Below the pieces are notes generated by a model, which was not told the DNA's origin, searched no databases, and saw only the letters and a program-made list of their open reading frames with translations. Positions 24,425 through 35,284 of a stretch of DNA of 64,000 bases are shown here, piece by piece. The DNA is from Dryomyza anilis (Eukaryota; Arthropoda; Insecta; Diptera; Dryomyzidae). A program made the position numbers and the translations under genes. Position 1 is the first letter of the stretch. Each line of letters opens with the position of its first letter. The stretch is from NCBI GenBank assembly GCA_951804985.1, contig OX638132.1:26308440-26372439 (forward strand). The letters run 5' to 3'.

Positions 24425-24699
24425 TAAATGGAGAATTGTTCTTCGATAGAACTATTTTGGTGTTATTCCGTGACGAGCAATCGTTATTATTAGGTATATT
24501 ATTTCAGAACAGTTCAACGCGTTGCCTAGATATACATAGGCCATAAGTTAAGCCCGTTTTGAGCCCTTAGAATATGTGTCTCCTACGATATATCGGAGCT
24601 AATAAACGCAAGCGAGTATTAATACTTATGTAGAAGATTCCAGTGGAGAAATGGGTATTTAACCAAAATGAAATGAAATTTCACTCAACTCATTCTTCA

Positions 24700-25620
24700 A
24701 TTTTGCGCAAATCGGTTTTTACTTAATTCTTCACCCATAGTTATTTGAAGTCGGAAGTATTTTGTACCTGGTAAGTAACTTTTATTGACTTAATTTATGC
24801 ACATTGATATATTTTTCAAACAATGTGCTTACCCGCTTCTGCCCTGGAGTCTTCATATGTCTATAAGAAAAATCGTTGTCAAAGCTTCCAAGTTGTTTCA
24901 GTGATGAAATACGTGGTGCTCCTTAGTCTGACGAAAGTCTGACAGTGGAACAAGTTGTTTGAAAAATGTTCTTTTTTAGCTTAGGTTGTCCAAACCCTTA
25001 TTATTTTGTGATCCTGCTAGTTATTTATTTCTTCCAGGAATGGAAATCTGTCTTAGTGGTAAAAAGACAGATTTCCGTTTTTGAGATTTTTATTTAGGCT
25101 CCTAAGTAAAGTCCAGTTGGTCAAGATGTCCAAGGCTTAGTGGATCAGTCTGTATGGAAGAAAGGGATGTATTTCCGAGACCGTCTATAGTGACTACATA
25201 AAGCTGGGGTGAGTAAATAACACGAAACACCATCCCATTGGAAGGTATGTCGCCCTGCTAAAATGTGATAATTATGTTGCTCAGCATGTCAGGCACCCAG
25301 TTTGGAATAAACTGGGTCTATGACAAAGAAGGCCAGAGATGAGCTCAGTGTGTCGGCAAGTACGATATTAAAAGCCTCTTCAACGTCAATGAAGGCTGCT
25401 ATTGTGTAACCTTTAAGGTTTATAGACCAACCATATATACTTAAACTAAGGCGGTTTCAATGAATCTCCCTTGATGTAGGCATGCTGCTTGAATTAGATC
25501 TGCTCACGGGGAATTTGTTACTTTCAGTATTTTGAATAGGAAAGGCTTATAGGTCTTTAAGTTTCTTTACCTGTTTTAGGTGTGAATACATGATACATGC
25601 CATGTGAGAATGGCGTTACT
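24700..25620 (-). pseudogene. Decayed LINE reverse transcriptase, second relic
   Basis: On the minus strand, with frameshifts, the segment shows QHAYIKG followed in another frame by RFIETAL (near 25470-25500), then AAFIDVEEAFNIVLADT (near 25350-25400), then a DMLSNIIITF block and RVIYSPQLYVVTIDG (near 25180-25300). These fit the polymerase motifs of R1/Jockey-type LINEs, including F-x-D-x-x-x-A-F with its aspartate. Several indels and stops make it non-functional. The left limit is approximate. Confidence 0.8.
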
Positions 25621-25624
25621 TAGG

Positions 25625-27500
25625 TTGACCCAAGTATCACATTAGCTGTATAATATCGATGCTTAAAAAACGCAAAAGCTGTTTCTCGTTTGTCAAACCC
25701 TTATACAAACTTTTTGGAGTAATTAAACAGTTGGGCAATTGCAGCAATGGATGTGAAAAATCTATATTGTAGCAGGGTAAGGTTCTTAAGAACTATTTAG
25801 TGCTATACTACAGCTATCTGTAAGAAATGTCTTTGTATCAAGTATCACATTTTCTGTATAATATCGATGCTTAAGAGTTGTAAATGAGCTTGTCCAACTT
25901 ATAAAAAATACAAAAGCTGTTCAAGCAATTCTCTAACCTCTGTCAAACCCTTATACAAACTTTTTGGCGTAATTAAACTGCTAATTATGGGCAATTGGAT
26001 GTGAAAAATCTATATTGTAGTAGGGTAAGGTCCTTAAAAGCTATTTAGTGCTATATTACAGCTATCTGTCAGAAATGTCTTTGTATCAAGTATCACATTA
26101 GCTGTATAATATCGATGCTTAAGAGTTGTAAATGAGCTTGTCCAACTTATGAAAAATACAAAAGCTGTACAAGCAATTTTCTAACCTCTGTCAAACCCTT
26201 ATACAAACTTTTTGGCGTAATTAAACAAGCTAATTATGGGCAATTGCAGCAATGGATGTGAAAAATCTATATTGTAGCAGGGTAAGGTCCTTAAAGGCTA
26301 TTTAGTGCTATACTACAGCTATCTGTAAGAAATGTCTTTGTATCAAGTATCACATTAGCTGTTTAATATCGATGCTTAAGTGTTGTAAATGAGCTTGTCC
26401 AACTTATAAAAATACAAAAGCTGTACAAGCAATTCTCTAACCTCTGTCAAACCCTTATACAAACTTTTTGGCGTAATTAAACTGCTAATTATGGGCAATT
26501 GGATGTGAAAAATCTATATTGTAGTAGGGTAAGTTCCTTAAAAGCTATTTAGTGCTATACTACAGCTATCTGTCAGAAATGTATTTGTATCAAGTATCAC
26601 ATTAGCTGTATAATATCGATGCTTAAGAGTTGTAAATGAGCTTGTCCAACTTATGAAAAATACAAAAGCTGTACTAGCAATTTTCTAACCTCTGTCAAAC
26701 CCTTATACAAACTTTTTGGCGTAATTAAACAAGCTAATTATGGGCAATTGCAGCAATGGATGTGAAAAATCTATATTTAGCAGGGTAAGGTCATTAAAGG
26801 CTATTTAGTGCTATACTACAGCTATCTGTAAGAAATGTCTTTGTATCAAGTATCACATTAGCTGTTTAATATCGATGCTTAAGAGTTGTAAATGAGCTTG
26901 TCCAACTTATAAAAATACAAAAGCTGTACAAGCAATTCTCTAACCTCTGTCAAACCCTTATACAAACTTTTTGGCGTAATTAAACAAGCTAATTATGGGC
27001 AATTGCAGCAATGGATGTGAAAAATCTATATTGTAGCAGGGTAAGGTCCTTAAAGGAAATTTAGTGCTATACTACAGCTATCTGTAAGAAATGTCTTTGT
27101 ATCAAGTATCACATTAGCTGTTTAATATCGATGCTTAAGTGTTGTAAATGAGCTTGTCCAACTTATAAAAATACAAAAGCTGTACAAGCAATTCTCTAAC
27201 CTCTGTCAAACCCTTATACAAACTTTTTGGCGTAATTAAACTGCTAATTATGGGCAATTGGATGTGAAAAATCTATATTGTAGTAGGGTAAGGTCCTTAA
27301 AAGCTATTTAGTGCTATACTACAGCTATCTGTAAGAAATGTCTTTGTCAAGTATCACATTAGCTGTACAATATCGATGCTTAAGAGTCCAACTTATGAAA
27401 AATACAAAAGCTGTACAGGCAGTTTTCAAACCTCTGTCAAACCCTTATACAAACTTGTTGACTTAATTAAACGGCTAATTATGGTCAATTACAGGGTAAG
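25625..27500. repeat. Satellite array, ~250-bp unit, 8 units with two alternating types
   Basis: The landmark AATATCGATGCTTAA recurs near 25653, 25861, 26108, 26366, 26613, 26868, 27124 and 27370. Every unit has CAAGTATCACATTAGCTGT, CTCTGTCAAACCCTTATAC and AAATCTATATT. Type A has CAATTGCAGCAATGGATG; type B lacks the CAGCAAT segment. The order is roughly A-B-A-B-A-A-B-degenerate, so a dimer was probably amplified. The array abuts the LINE relic. Non-coding. Confidence 0.9.
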
Positions 27501-28727
27501 GTCTTTAAAAGATATTTATTGATATTAGCTTTATAATAGTTGCAATTTTAACTAAAAGTGCTATACTAAAGCTATTTGTAAGAAATGCCTTTGTGAGAGC
27601 TTTATCAAGCTTTTTATACAGTTAATGGTTACTTGGGGAGTCACGACTCGTATAGTCTGGATAGACAGACATCAAAGAGGTCCGTTTCTCGTTCACTGAA
27701 ATGGTAGGTATTACAGCATTTAATATTTCGGGGAACGTGACTCATTCATTATGCAGAATATTTTCTCCTAAAATATGATGATATTTTTCCGACTGCTTCG
27801 ACTTCTTTGACTGAAGATTCCTTAAATTGGTTATACAAATTTATAATATTCAGCGACCCTTATTGTTTTTGCTTTCAGAGCCAATAACGTCTAACGCCAA
27901 CGTTTAGGCTTATAAGTTTATATGATATTTTTGATTTACTAACTATAGAGGATCTGGAAATAATTTTAATGACGAACAGTAGATAAAAACTTGAAATACA
28001 TGAAACTTTAATAATTTTTTCAGTCTCTTCATCTGCGGAGAACTTATGATTTAAGCATTTCTGTGTGTTTGATATTGATTACTTTGTTTGTTTTTGTTGT
28101 TGTTTCTAAAATAAAATGTAAATGAACCTACGCGTGACTTTTAAATAATTTTTGTTGGATGCATATTTAATGCGTTCATGTTTTTTTTTCTTGCATAATA
28201 ATGCAAAACTCAGTCAAATTTAAACGACTTCCTTCCGGCGTCACCGTTATTGCTGCAGCTGTTTTTGTGTTGTGCGCGAAACTAATTTCCGTGGGGAATT
28301 TTGAATTATTAAACAACAACCAAACCTAGCAACAACGACAACCAGCTGAACATAAGTCAACATTGGAGCACATACGAAATGACAACCTATGAAATTGACT
28401 GAAAGAGACGTTGTCATCGTCCTGTGTGTTGTACACAGCGAAAATACGACAGTATGATGAACGACGTTGGTGGGTTAAAAATTCATTACCAAAAATATAA
28501 AACAAAATCATAATGTTTTTTTATACTATGTCCAGTATATTAATATTACACCAATTGCATTAAAATGAATGCAAAATGTATTAAAATAAAGACATATGTA
28601 TTTTACATCTAACAGACAATATATTTATTTTTACTACAACAATGCACATAGTTGTGGAAAATTATTATACAATTTTACTGCATTTCTAAACATAATCTTA
28701 CTACATTTGTATTGAAATTAACTACAT
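27501..28727. other. Intronic DNA without recognised feature
   Basis: Continues as unique sequence after the satellite. A balanced patch at 28210-28500 has no recognisable domain in either strand. Confidence 0.4.
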
Positions 28728-28798
28728 TTGATATTTTTTCAAAACGTACAGAAACATATAGATAAAATACTACATCTGCATTTATTTTTACTACGTTG

Positions 28799-28876
28799 TT
28801 TATTTATTTATTTATTTATTTATTTATATATTATTTATTTGTATTTATTTATTTATTTATTTATTTATATATTATT
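28799..28876. repeat. (TTTA)n microsatellite
   Basis: Nearly pure TTTA repeats with two ATATATT interruptions. Confidence 0.95.
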
Positions 28877-28939
28877 TAAGTTTATAATTGTTTTACTACA
28901 GCCTGTATTTAATTTTACTACAGTCTGTATTTATTTTTA

Positions 28940-29710
28940 TTTAATACAGGGATCGCAAGGAACTGGAATTGAAACCGGCACCGTTTCCATTTTTGGATTC
29001 GGAATCGGAACCGTTATTAAAAAAATCTGTGGAATCAGAGCAGGAATCGGAATCTATATACATATATTTTTATTGGTTGGAATCGGAATCGGAACCGTTA
29101 CTACATTTCTAAACATAATGTTACTGTATTTAACGATATTTTTTTTATTTATTCAGAACGTCCAGAAACACGTAGATAAATTACTATATCTGCTTTTATT
29201 TTTACTACATTATTTATTTATATGTGTATTCATTTATTTATATTATTAAAGGTTTTATTTATTTTACTACAGTCTGCATATATTTCTACTACAGTTTGTA
29301 TATATTTTTACTACAGGCTGTATTTTTTTACTACAGGCTGTATTATTTTTACTACAGTCTGTATTTATTTTAATTTATACCATTGAACGTAATGAACCGA
29401 AACCGTATTCAGAACCGGCACTGTAACCGTTTCGATTTTTGGATTCAGAATCGGAATCATTATTAAAAAATGTGTGGAATTTTTAAAAATCTTGGAATTA
29501 GAACCAGAACCGAAATTCCGAAGAATTTTTGTCACTGTCAGGGACCACAAAGAACTGGAATCAAACCGTTTCGGTTTATGGGCCCTGGAATCGGAACTGT
29601 TTTTAAAAAATGTCTGGCACCGGAATCGGAACCCATATAGTTCTCGTGGTTGGAACCGGAAACCGAACCGGAAGCGCTATTATAAAAATCTTCCAAACAG
29701 TTTTAGTCCC
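28940..29710. repeat. Array of GGAATCGGAACCG-type words, first locus
   Basis: Words such as GAATCGGAACCGTTATT and GGAACCGTTTCGATTTTTG recur at 28960-29110 and 29390-29700. Between them (29110-29390) lies a copy of the TACTACA/TTATTTATT sequence also found at 28690-28930, so the pair looks duplicated. The same words form a larger array at 46510-47260. Confidence 0.75.
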
Positions 29711-29912
29711 TGATTTAAACACATTCGCTGTTCATCCAAGCATATGTTGGCCTTTTTTAGGAGGTCACACAAATTAATTGGTTTCCCGAAAGTCAAGACA
29801 TTTCATGAGCTACTGAATGCTACATTCAGCTGATCACCACAAAATACCTCAATTTCTACATAAATCTATACTGCGACCATAAAAAAGAACAACATAAATA
29901 TTTCTCACTTAC

Positions 29913-30254
29913 CGTATAGAAAATCTCGTTGAGATGGTAGTTGTAGGCATTGCGCACGTACGTGCGGATAATTTTATCCCGTCGCTCGCCCTCGAAGCCA
30001 TTCTGAATGTCGTGTGCACTGAAGCGCCAGATGGCCTCGCCGGTCACCACACCGAATAAGACATCATAATGTGAGCCGCCATTAGGACCACCGCCACCCG
30101 AGCCACCGCCACTAAAGTAGCCACCACCGTCGCCGCCTCCAGCACCACCGCCAGCGCCAGAAGATGAGTCTGCCGAGGAGCGCTTCGGGTTGCGCGTCAT
30201 TAAATCATCGATATCGAGATTGGAATGTCCGGGTCGTATAACTACGCCATCAAC
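29913..30254 (-). CDS. Nlg: Neuroligin, coding exon with glycine-rich insert
   Basis: This 342-bp exon (114 codons, phase 0 at both ends) starts with VDGVVIRPGHSNLDIDDLM, continues through a Ser/Gly-rich segment of about 40 residues, and ends with YDVLFGVVTGEAIWRFSAHD, GFEGERRDKIIRTYVRNAYN and YHLNEIFYT. The acceptor is TTTAATTTAG|GTT and the donor ACG|GTAAGTGAG. The flanking blocks are typical of insect neuroligins. The insert reads as strings of GGG, GGD and GGGS and sits where the family has a variable surface loop; its DNA is GC-rich trinucleotide-like sequence prone to length change. The next exon should begin near IVNEYTDW but is not seen further left, so it lies beyond the window. Confidence 0.95.
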
Positions 30255-31254
30255 CTAAATTAAAAAAGAAGAGGACAGAAAATTTCAAAATGAATGCGTG
30301 TCGCTGCTAAGGAGGGTCAACGTGAAGGTTCTTAAGAGGAATGTGAGTAAAATGCGAGAAGAGGTTTAAATTTGTTGTACTTCTTAAGTACTTAAATAAG
30401 AGTCGCGTTCAATAGCTAAAATGTAGAAAATCCTTGGTTTTTTGTAAGCAACAAAATACTGCAAACAAAGTAAAATATTTCTGAGCACCTTTGAAGTCAC
30501 ATTTCAACCAGCATCATCATCATCATCAAACACCAAGTTCAAAGATGTCATCGCTTTGTTTGAATTTTAGTTTTTGTGTCTTTTTGTGTCTTTTTCTGCG
30601 ACTTTTCTTTTTTTTTTTGCTGTTTTCTGTTTCTCACTCATCATCAAGTTGTTTGCATACATTGTTTTGCTTACTGAAAGGGTTGCATCCGTCGGTAGTG
30701 CTGACCAAAAAAAAAAAAAAAAATCTTTTTGTGCAAATATATTTTGACAACCTTTGACGTCATTTGCAATACAGTAGTAGGACGTGTCCTTTATTTTTGT
30801 TTTTTGTTTTGTTTGGTTGACACTTGAACTTCTGCTCTATTTTTATCTGACAAAGAAGCATTAATAACACATACGACACATATAAATTTAAAGTTCATTG
30901 AAAGACGCACTTCAAACATTTTAATGGAAATTTGAAAGCAGCCTGTTTTTGTCGGTTTATTTTTTTTGTATTTTTATTTTTGAACATCGACCAGAAATAG
31001 CCTCGAGTGTGTTTTTGTAAATTAGTTCTTAGAAATACTTCTAGGTTTATTAAACATAAAGTGTACAAAAAAATATATAAAAATAACCTAATAACTATTT
31101 TCCTATTACACTTAAGTTGTATAATGTATAATGATATTATTTTTTTTTGTTGTTTAAAAATTTTTAGAAAACAAAATGTAGTAACAAAAAAAGTTTGTAA
31201 TTCATAAAGACAATTAAAATGTATGCTATTCCTATTCGAAATAAAGCTTATATT

Positions 31255-32935
31255 TGGGTTTTTTTTTACTTTTTTGAATTTTATTTTTAGTGTTTTTTTT
31301 TCAGATGTTTTCTTTTTTTTTTTTAATTTTTTTGTTTCAATTTATTTTTTAGAGGTTTAAATTTTCTTGTTTTTGTTTTTGATTTTATTTTTGTGTTTAT
31401 ATTTTTCTTTTTGTTTATTTTTGCTACTGAGTTTAATTTGTTATTTAATTTGATTTTTAATTATCTTAATTTATTTTTTGTCTTTTCTGTTTTCTCGATT
31501 TTGTTTTTATGATTATTTTTGATTTTGATATTGTTTTTGTGGTTTTGTTTTTTGCTTTATTTGTCTCTTTTAGTTCAGTATTTAGTTTTTTACTGTTTGA
31601 TTTTCTGTTATTTTGTTTTTGACGTTTTATTTATTTTTTGATTTTGTGTGATTGCTATTGTGTTTTCTTGTTTTGATTTTTGTGTTTTTTTTAATTGCTT
31701 TAATTGTTTCGTGTTTTATCATTTATATTTTCTGTTCTATTTTTTTCTTTCGATTTATGTTTCTCGTTCATTATTACTGTTTTTGTTTTGGTTATGATTC
31801 TGTATTTTTCTTTTTCTTTTCCTTTTCTTTTTATTTTTTCTTTTGATTTTGTGCTTTACTTTTATTATGTTTTTACTTTTATTTATTTTACTTTTATTTA
31901 TTTTACTTTTATTTTTTATTTGCTTTTTTTGGTAATGGAGAATGCTTATTTTTTAATTGAGTTTTGCATTTGATTTCGAGATTGGAACTTTCTTATCGCT
32001 ATTCACTTTTTTTGTGATTTTGTGGTTTTTGCGTTTGACCTTGTATTTTATTGTGTGTTGTTTTAATTTGATTTTTGCTTTTCGTTTTGTTTTTCTAGTG
32101 ATTTTGATTTTATAATTGCATTTGATTGAATTTTGTTGTCGCCATTCAGTTTATTTTTGTAATTTTTCCTCTTTCTTTTTTGTTTATTCGTTTGGTTTTT
32201 TGAGATGTTTATCTTTTATTGGTTTTTGCTTTTGATTTCGTGGTTACAATTTTCTTTTTGCTAGTGTGTGTTTTTTTATGATTTTTTGTTTTTGATTGTG
32301 TTTTTGCGTTTGTTTTTGTATTGGTCTTGTTTCATGTTTTATATTGTTTTGTGTTGTTTTTAATTTTGTTTTTTTATTTTATTTTGTGTTTTTCTATTGT
32401 GTTTATCTGGTGATATTGTGTACTTCACTTTATTTTTGCATTTATTTTTTTATTTTGTTGGCGTTTTGTGTTTTTTTATTTTTGCTTTTGTTTTCTGTTG
32501 TAGCTTTTCTGTTTTGTGTTGTGTTTTTTTTAGCTTTTTCTTTGGTTATTTTTTGTGTTTTTCTTGTTTTTTCTTATATTTTTTTTTGTTTTGTTTTTTA
32601 TTTTTTTTTTGTTTTTACTTTTGTTTATGCTTTGGTTTTGTGTTGCTGTTTTGCGTTGTGGTTTTACTTTTGTTTTTTTATGCTTTTTTTTATTATCTCT
32701 TTTTTTTTGGATTTCAGTTTTTGGTTTAATGTTCGTTTTTGTTTTATGTTGTTTCTGTTTTATGTTGTTGCTTTTGTTTTTTTTTTTGTTTGTTCTATTG
32801 TTTGTTTTTGAATTGGTTTTATGTTGTTTCTGTTATGTTTTGCGATGTGTTTTTAATTTTTGTTTTGTTTTCTTTTATTTTTTATGCGTTTTTTTGATTT
32901 TCTCTTATTTTTTGTATTGCAGAGTTATATCGTTT
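31255..32935. repeat. 1.7-kb T/G-rich low-complexity tract (TTTTTG words)
   Basis: The plus strand is dominated by TTTTG, TTTTTGTG and TTTTTGC words, with very few A's between poly-T runs. Long open frames (up to 171 codons) encode only F, L, V, C and Y and are artefacts. In the neuroligin transcript the tract would be A/C-rich. A similar tract adjoins the same type of dispersed repeat at 48541-49080. Confidence 0.85.
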
Positions 32936-33090
32936 TGAAAGTTTAGGTTGCATGGGAGGTGCTATGTCCTTTTGTATAATTCCGTCCATATATATTTTAA
33001 TCACCCTCCGGAATCCATAGTATCCTCATGTAAAATGTCATTCAAATCGGTTTGGAGGTTGAGAGGTACAGACGGGCCAAAAGAGTTTTT
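32936..33090. mobile_element. Fragment of the TGGACCCGTGC-type dispersed repeat
   Basis: Shares TTGCATGGGAGGTGC with 48450-48475, and CCCTCCGGAATCCATAGTATCC plus AAATCGGTTT with 17055-17105. Directly follows the T/G-rich tract. Confidence 0.6.
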
Positions 33091-33469
33091 TTATAAATAG
33101 ATAAAGGTTTTCAGACGTTTGATTTGTTACCTGGTCAACGCAAAAATATTTTATAAAAGTACTTTAAAACCATTATTCATTTTATTATATTTTAATATAT
33201 GACGTCCTATTAAAAGTAAAATATAAAAAGTCATTATTGAAATATCAATAATAGGTTATCATAAGTCTTATTCGATATAATAGGATTTTTGATAAACTAT
33301 TTATGAAATTTAAAAAATGACTTTTTATATTTTTTTTCTTTGGCTTAAAAAGGTCTAAACTTGTCAGTTCTTTTTTGGTAATTTTTTCAAAGCATCTAAA
33401 AATGTTTGTGATCTTCAGACTGTTTTAGAATTATACGGTGATAAAAATTAACTTTAAATTCTGACTTAC
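33091..33469. other. Intron segment next to neuroligin exon
   Basis: AT-rich with several TATTAAAAG and ATATAATAGG words; no bounded element found. Confidence 0.4.
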
Positions 33470-33903
33470 CGATGGTCCAAACGTTGTCAAAAAGTTCGGC
33501 GCCTCGATATTTGCATTGTACAGGTCCTCCAAAGGTACCTCGCGCAAACAGTCTACGATCTGCTCGTGATGCCTGTTCAGATCCTCCGGTATTGAGCAGT
33601 TGAGCTCACGCGCCAACTTCACTGCAAACAGAACGGGATCTTCGACCAGCGCCCACGAGGAGAACGAAGAGCCCGACATGAGGATGGCGCGATGAAATAG
33701 GCCGCGCACCATTGTTGGCGATGTCATCAAATAGTTGATGCAGGCAGCACCAGTGCCGTGACCCGCCAATGTGACGGAATTCGGATCGCCGCCAAACTTT
33801 TGTATATTCTGTTGGATCCAGTGCAGGGCGGCCATTTGATCCATGAGGCCGTAGTTGGCGACGCGTGCGTGCGACTGTGGACTAGGGTTGGCATTAAGAA
33901 AAC
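33470..33903 (-). CDS. Nlg: Neuroligin, coding exon (catalytically dead nucleophile elbow)
   Basis: This 434-bp exon carries the core of the esterase-like fold: GFLNANPSPQSHARVANYGL, DQMAALHWIQQNIQKFGGDP, NSVTLAGHGTGAACINYLM, then GLFHRAILMSGSSFSSWALV and the stretch ending in FLTTFGPS. The nucleophile elbow reads G-H-G-T-G where active cholinesterases have G-E-S-A-G. The catalytic serine is therefore glycine and the domain should be adhesive, not enzymatic, as known for neuroligins. The acceptor is CCACGGTAG|GT with a weak pyrimidine tract; the donor is TCG|GTAAGT, phase 0. It continues without frame loss into the exon starting at 30254, giving FGPS-VDGVV. Confidence 0.95.
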
Positions 33904-33972
33904 CTACCGTGGACCGTGATGAGATTTTATTGAGATTTATGTGGTTAGTTGTGGTTAGTAGAGTGAACGTAC
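33904..33972 (-). other. 69-bp neuroligin intron, in frame and stop-free
   Basis: A short intron with GTACGT donor and CGGTAG acceptor separates two neuroligin exons. It contains CTAAC motifs suited to branch points but has almost no polypyrimidine tract. Its length is a multiple of three and the reading frame is open across it, so retention would insert 23 residues (beginning TFTLLTTTN) within the conserved RLGILGFLN segment. Removal restores the family consensus, so the spliced form should be the main one. Confidence 0.85.
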
Positions 33973-34122
33973 CTAGTATACCAAGACGATAGTTGAGCGT
34001 GACGACAACCACCTCGCCATAGCTGGCCAAGACGCTGCCGTCGTAGGGATTGCCGCTGCTCCACTCGAAGGACTCGCCGTGTATGAAAACCATAACGGGT
34101 AGTTTTTTCTCAGTCGAGGCAG
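33973..34122 (-). CDS. Nlg: Neuroligin, coding exon (VFIHGESFEW block)
   Basis: This 150-bp exon continues the neuroligin esterase-like domain with EKKLPVMVFIHGESFEW, GNPYDGSVLASYGEVVV and TLNYRLGIL. This is the neuroligin form of the oxyanion-hole region of alpha/beta hydrolases. The acceptor is CTCTCTTTGCAG|CT; the two leading bases join the final G of the previous exon (55860-56077) to make GCT. Joined, the protein reads from the FSPIN end into AASTEKKLPV without loss of frame. The donor is CTAG|GTACGT, phase 1. The preceding intron is 21.7 kb and the following one only 69 bp. Small alternative exons inside the long intron cannot be excluded, because neuroligins are often spliced near this point, but none is needed for the frame. 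Confidence 0.94.
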   Translation of the reverse strand: MPRLRKNYPLWFSYTASPSSGAAAIPTTAASWPAMARWLSSRSTIVLVY

Positions 34123-34288
34123 CTGCAAAGAGAGCAAAGCAAAAATTAATAAACCGCGAGTAGTAAAAAGTAGTAGTAGGTTGTATTAAAAACAAGTATG
34201 AAATAGTAATAAATTGCAGTATTTAATAGTTTGCAGTTAAAAGAAGTATAAAATAGTAGAATAAATAGATGTACACTAGTTTATAGTT

Positions 34289-34352
34289 TATCCTATTGAC
34301 TTATTTCAATAGTAAAAACTATTAATTTTATAGTATCTCTAGTATTAAATAA
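34289..34352. mobile_element. Fragment related to the TACACCCAG MITE
   Basis: TCCTATTGAC, TCAATAGTAAAAACTATT and TATAGTATCTCTAGTATT match the interior of the element at 24200-24424. Confidence 0.45.
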
Positions 34353-34439
34353 TACTATTTTATATGTTTGCAGCAACAAAAGATGGCAATTTGATTGCAG
34401 CAAACCTCGAAACTTAATAAGAAATAAAAATTCATGAAC

Positions 34440-34815
34440 ATTTTGCGCTAAATGCTTTAAGTGCTTCCGCTTTGCAGGACATTCATACCACAAGTGTCCG
34501 GGATGGCCGCCACAGCAGTGGTTACACTGTCGGCGGAAGGTAATAAAAATGCTGTAAGATTAGTGGTGAATATGCACCGCAACACTTGGCGCTGGTTAAA
34601 CACAGCAGATAAACTGCTGAAGCCGCAAGGCTCTAAGTAATAAATATTGTAATACTCGGGGGATTGGAGGACGGCAGAGGGGAAGCAGAGTCCGCAAACG
34701 GAAGTAACGAAAAGTAATGACTTCAACGTGACGAACGCGTGTTGGTTTTTAATGCTATCACTCATACGCAGCAGCAGCTCACTGGAGCCGTGTCTTGCTC
34801 TGCACACGCATTAAA
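34440..34815. other. Unique GC-richer island upstream of a neuroligin exon
   Basis: This island has balanced composition unlike the flanking intron. The minus strand is open for 116 codons (34457-34807) with no recognisable domain. The plus strand near 34450-34500 reads CAKCFKCFRFAGHSYHKC, a Cys/His spacing close to a zinc knuckle but with one extra residue. Neither reading is supported by a start or splice context that convinces me. Conserved intronic DNA is an alternative. Confidence 0.3.
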
Positions 34816-35284
34816 GCTAAACATTTCTGTTTAATTTATAAAACATTAATAAATATTTCGACCATGTTCTAAACAGCATTGCACGGATGTAATAAATACA
34901 AGTGCCAGTGGCTCTACCCTATTGCTAATGTGATGAATTTAGTTTTATTTTTGAAACACAGACGCTTGAGTTACTCTGATTATTAAAATAGTCACTTTAT
35001 AGACATTTAAATGGCCAAAAGAATATCATATGTATTTTTAATGATCCTAACTAAAAATAAGATTATAAATATATTAAAATACATTTTTTCATTACACTGA
35101 ATTAAATGTATACTGAAAAATACTGTATTAAAATAAAAGTAAACAAATTTAACATAAATACCAGAGATCAGAAATAACTATTAATCTTTATTGCCATTTT
35201 GTTTTTGACTGAGAGATATTATTTTTCAGAAAAGGTTGAGAATACTTTTTATTTGAGAATTATATGAAAACTATGTTTCGGAAT

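Larger units (their letters stand above)
1..29912 (-). other. Neuroligin intron, at least 29.9 kb, downstream of the Gly-rich exon
   Basis: No neuroligin-like exon is seen on the minus strand between the left edge and 29913. I looked for the following conserved blocks (YTDWD, HGEDLPYIFG type) among the open frames. The interval is AT-rich and filled with repeats listed separately, so it is best read as intron. A short exon without a methionine could be missed. Confidence 0.7.
30255..33469 (-). other. Neuroligin intron, 3.2 kb
   Basis: Phase-0 intron between FGPS and VDGVV. It contains a (CAT)n microsatellite near 30512-30528 and several poly-T or poly-A runs. Its largest part is the T/G-rich tract at 31255-32935. 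Between 30255 and 31250 I see no repeat family or gene. Confidence 0.85.

Noticed and set aside
25625..27500. CRISPR-like array
   Set aside because: Units of ~250 bp are repeated entire with no short constant repeat and variable spacer; this is an intronic satellite in an animal genome.
28728..29249. 173-codon plus-strand frame
   Set aside because: Runs through the (TTTA)n microsatellite and the GGAATCGGAACCG words; composition is that of the repeats.
32296..32938. Overlapping 110-171-codon plus-strand frames rich in F, V, L and C
   Set aside because: They come from the T/G-rich tract, occur in all three frames, and would be an implausible protein.
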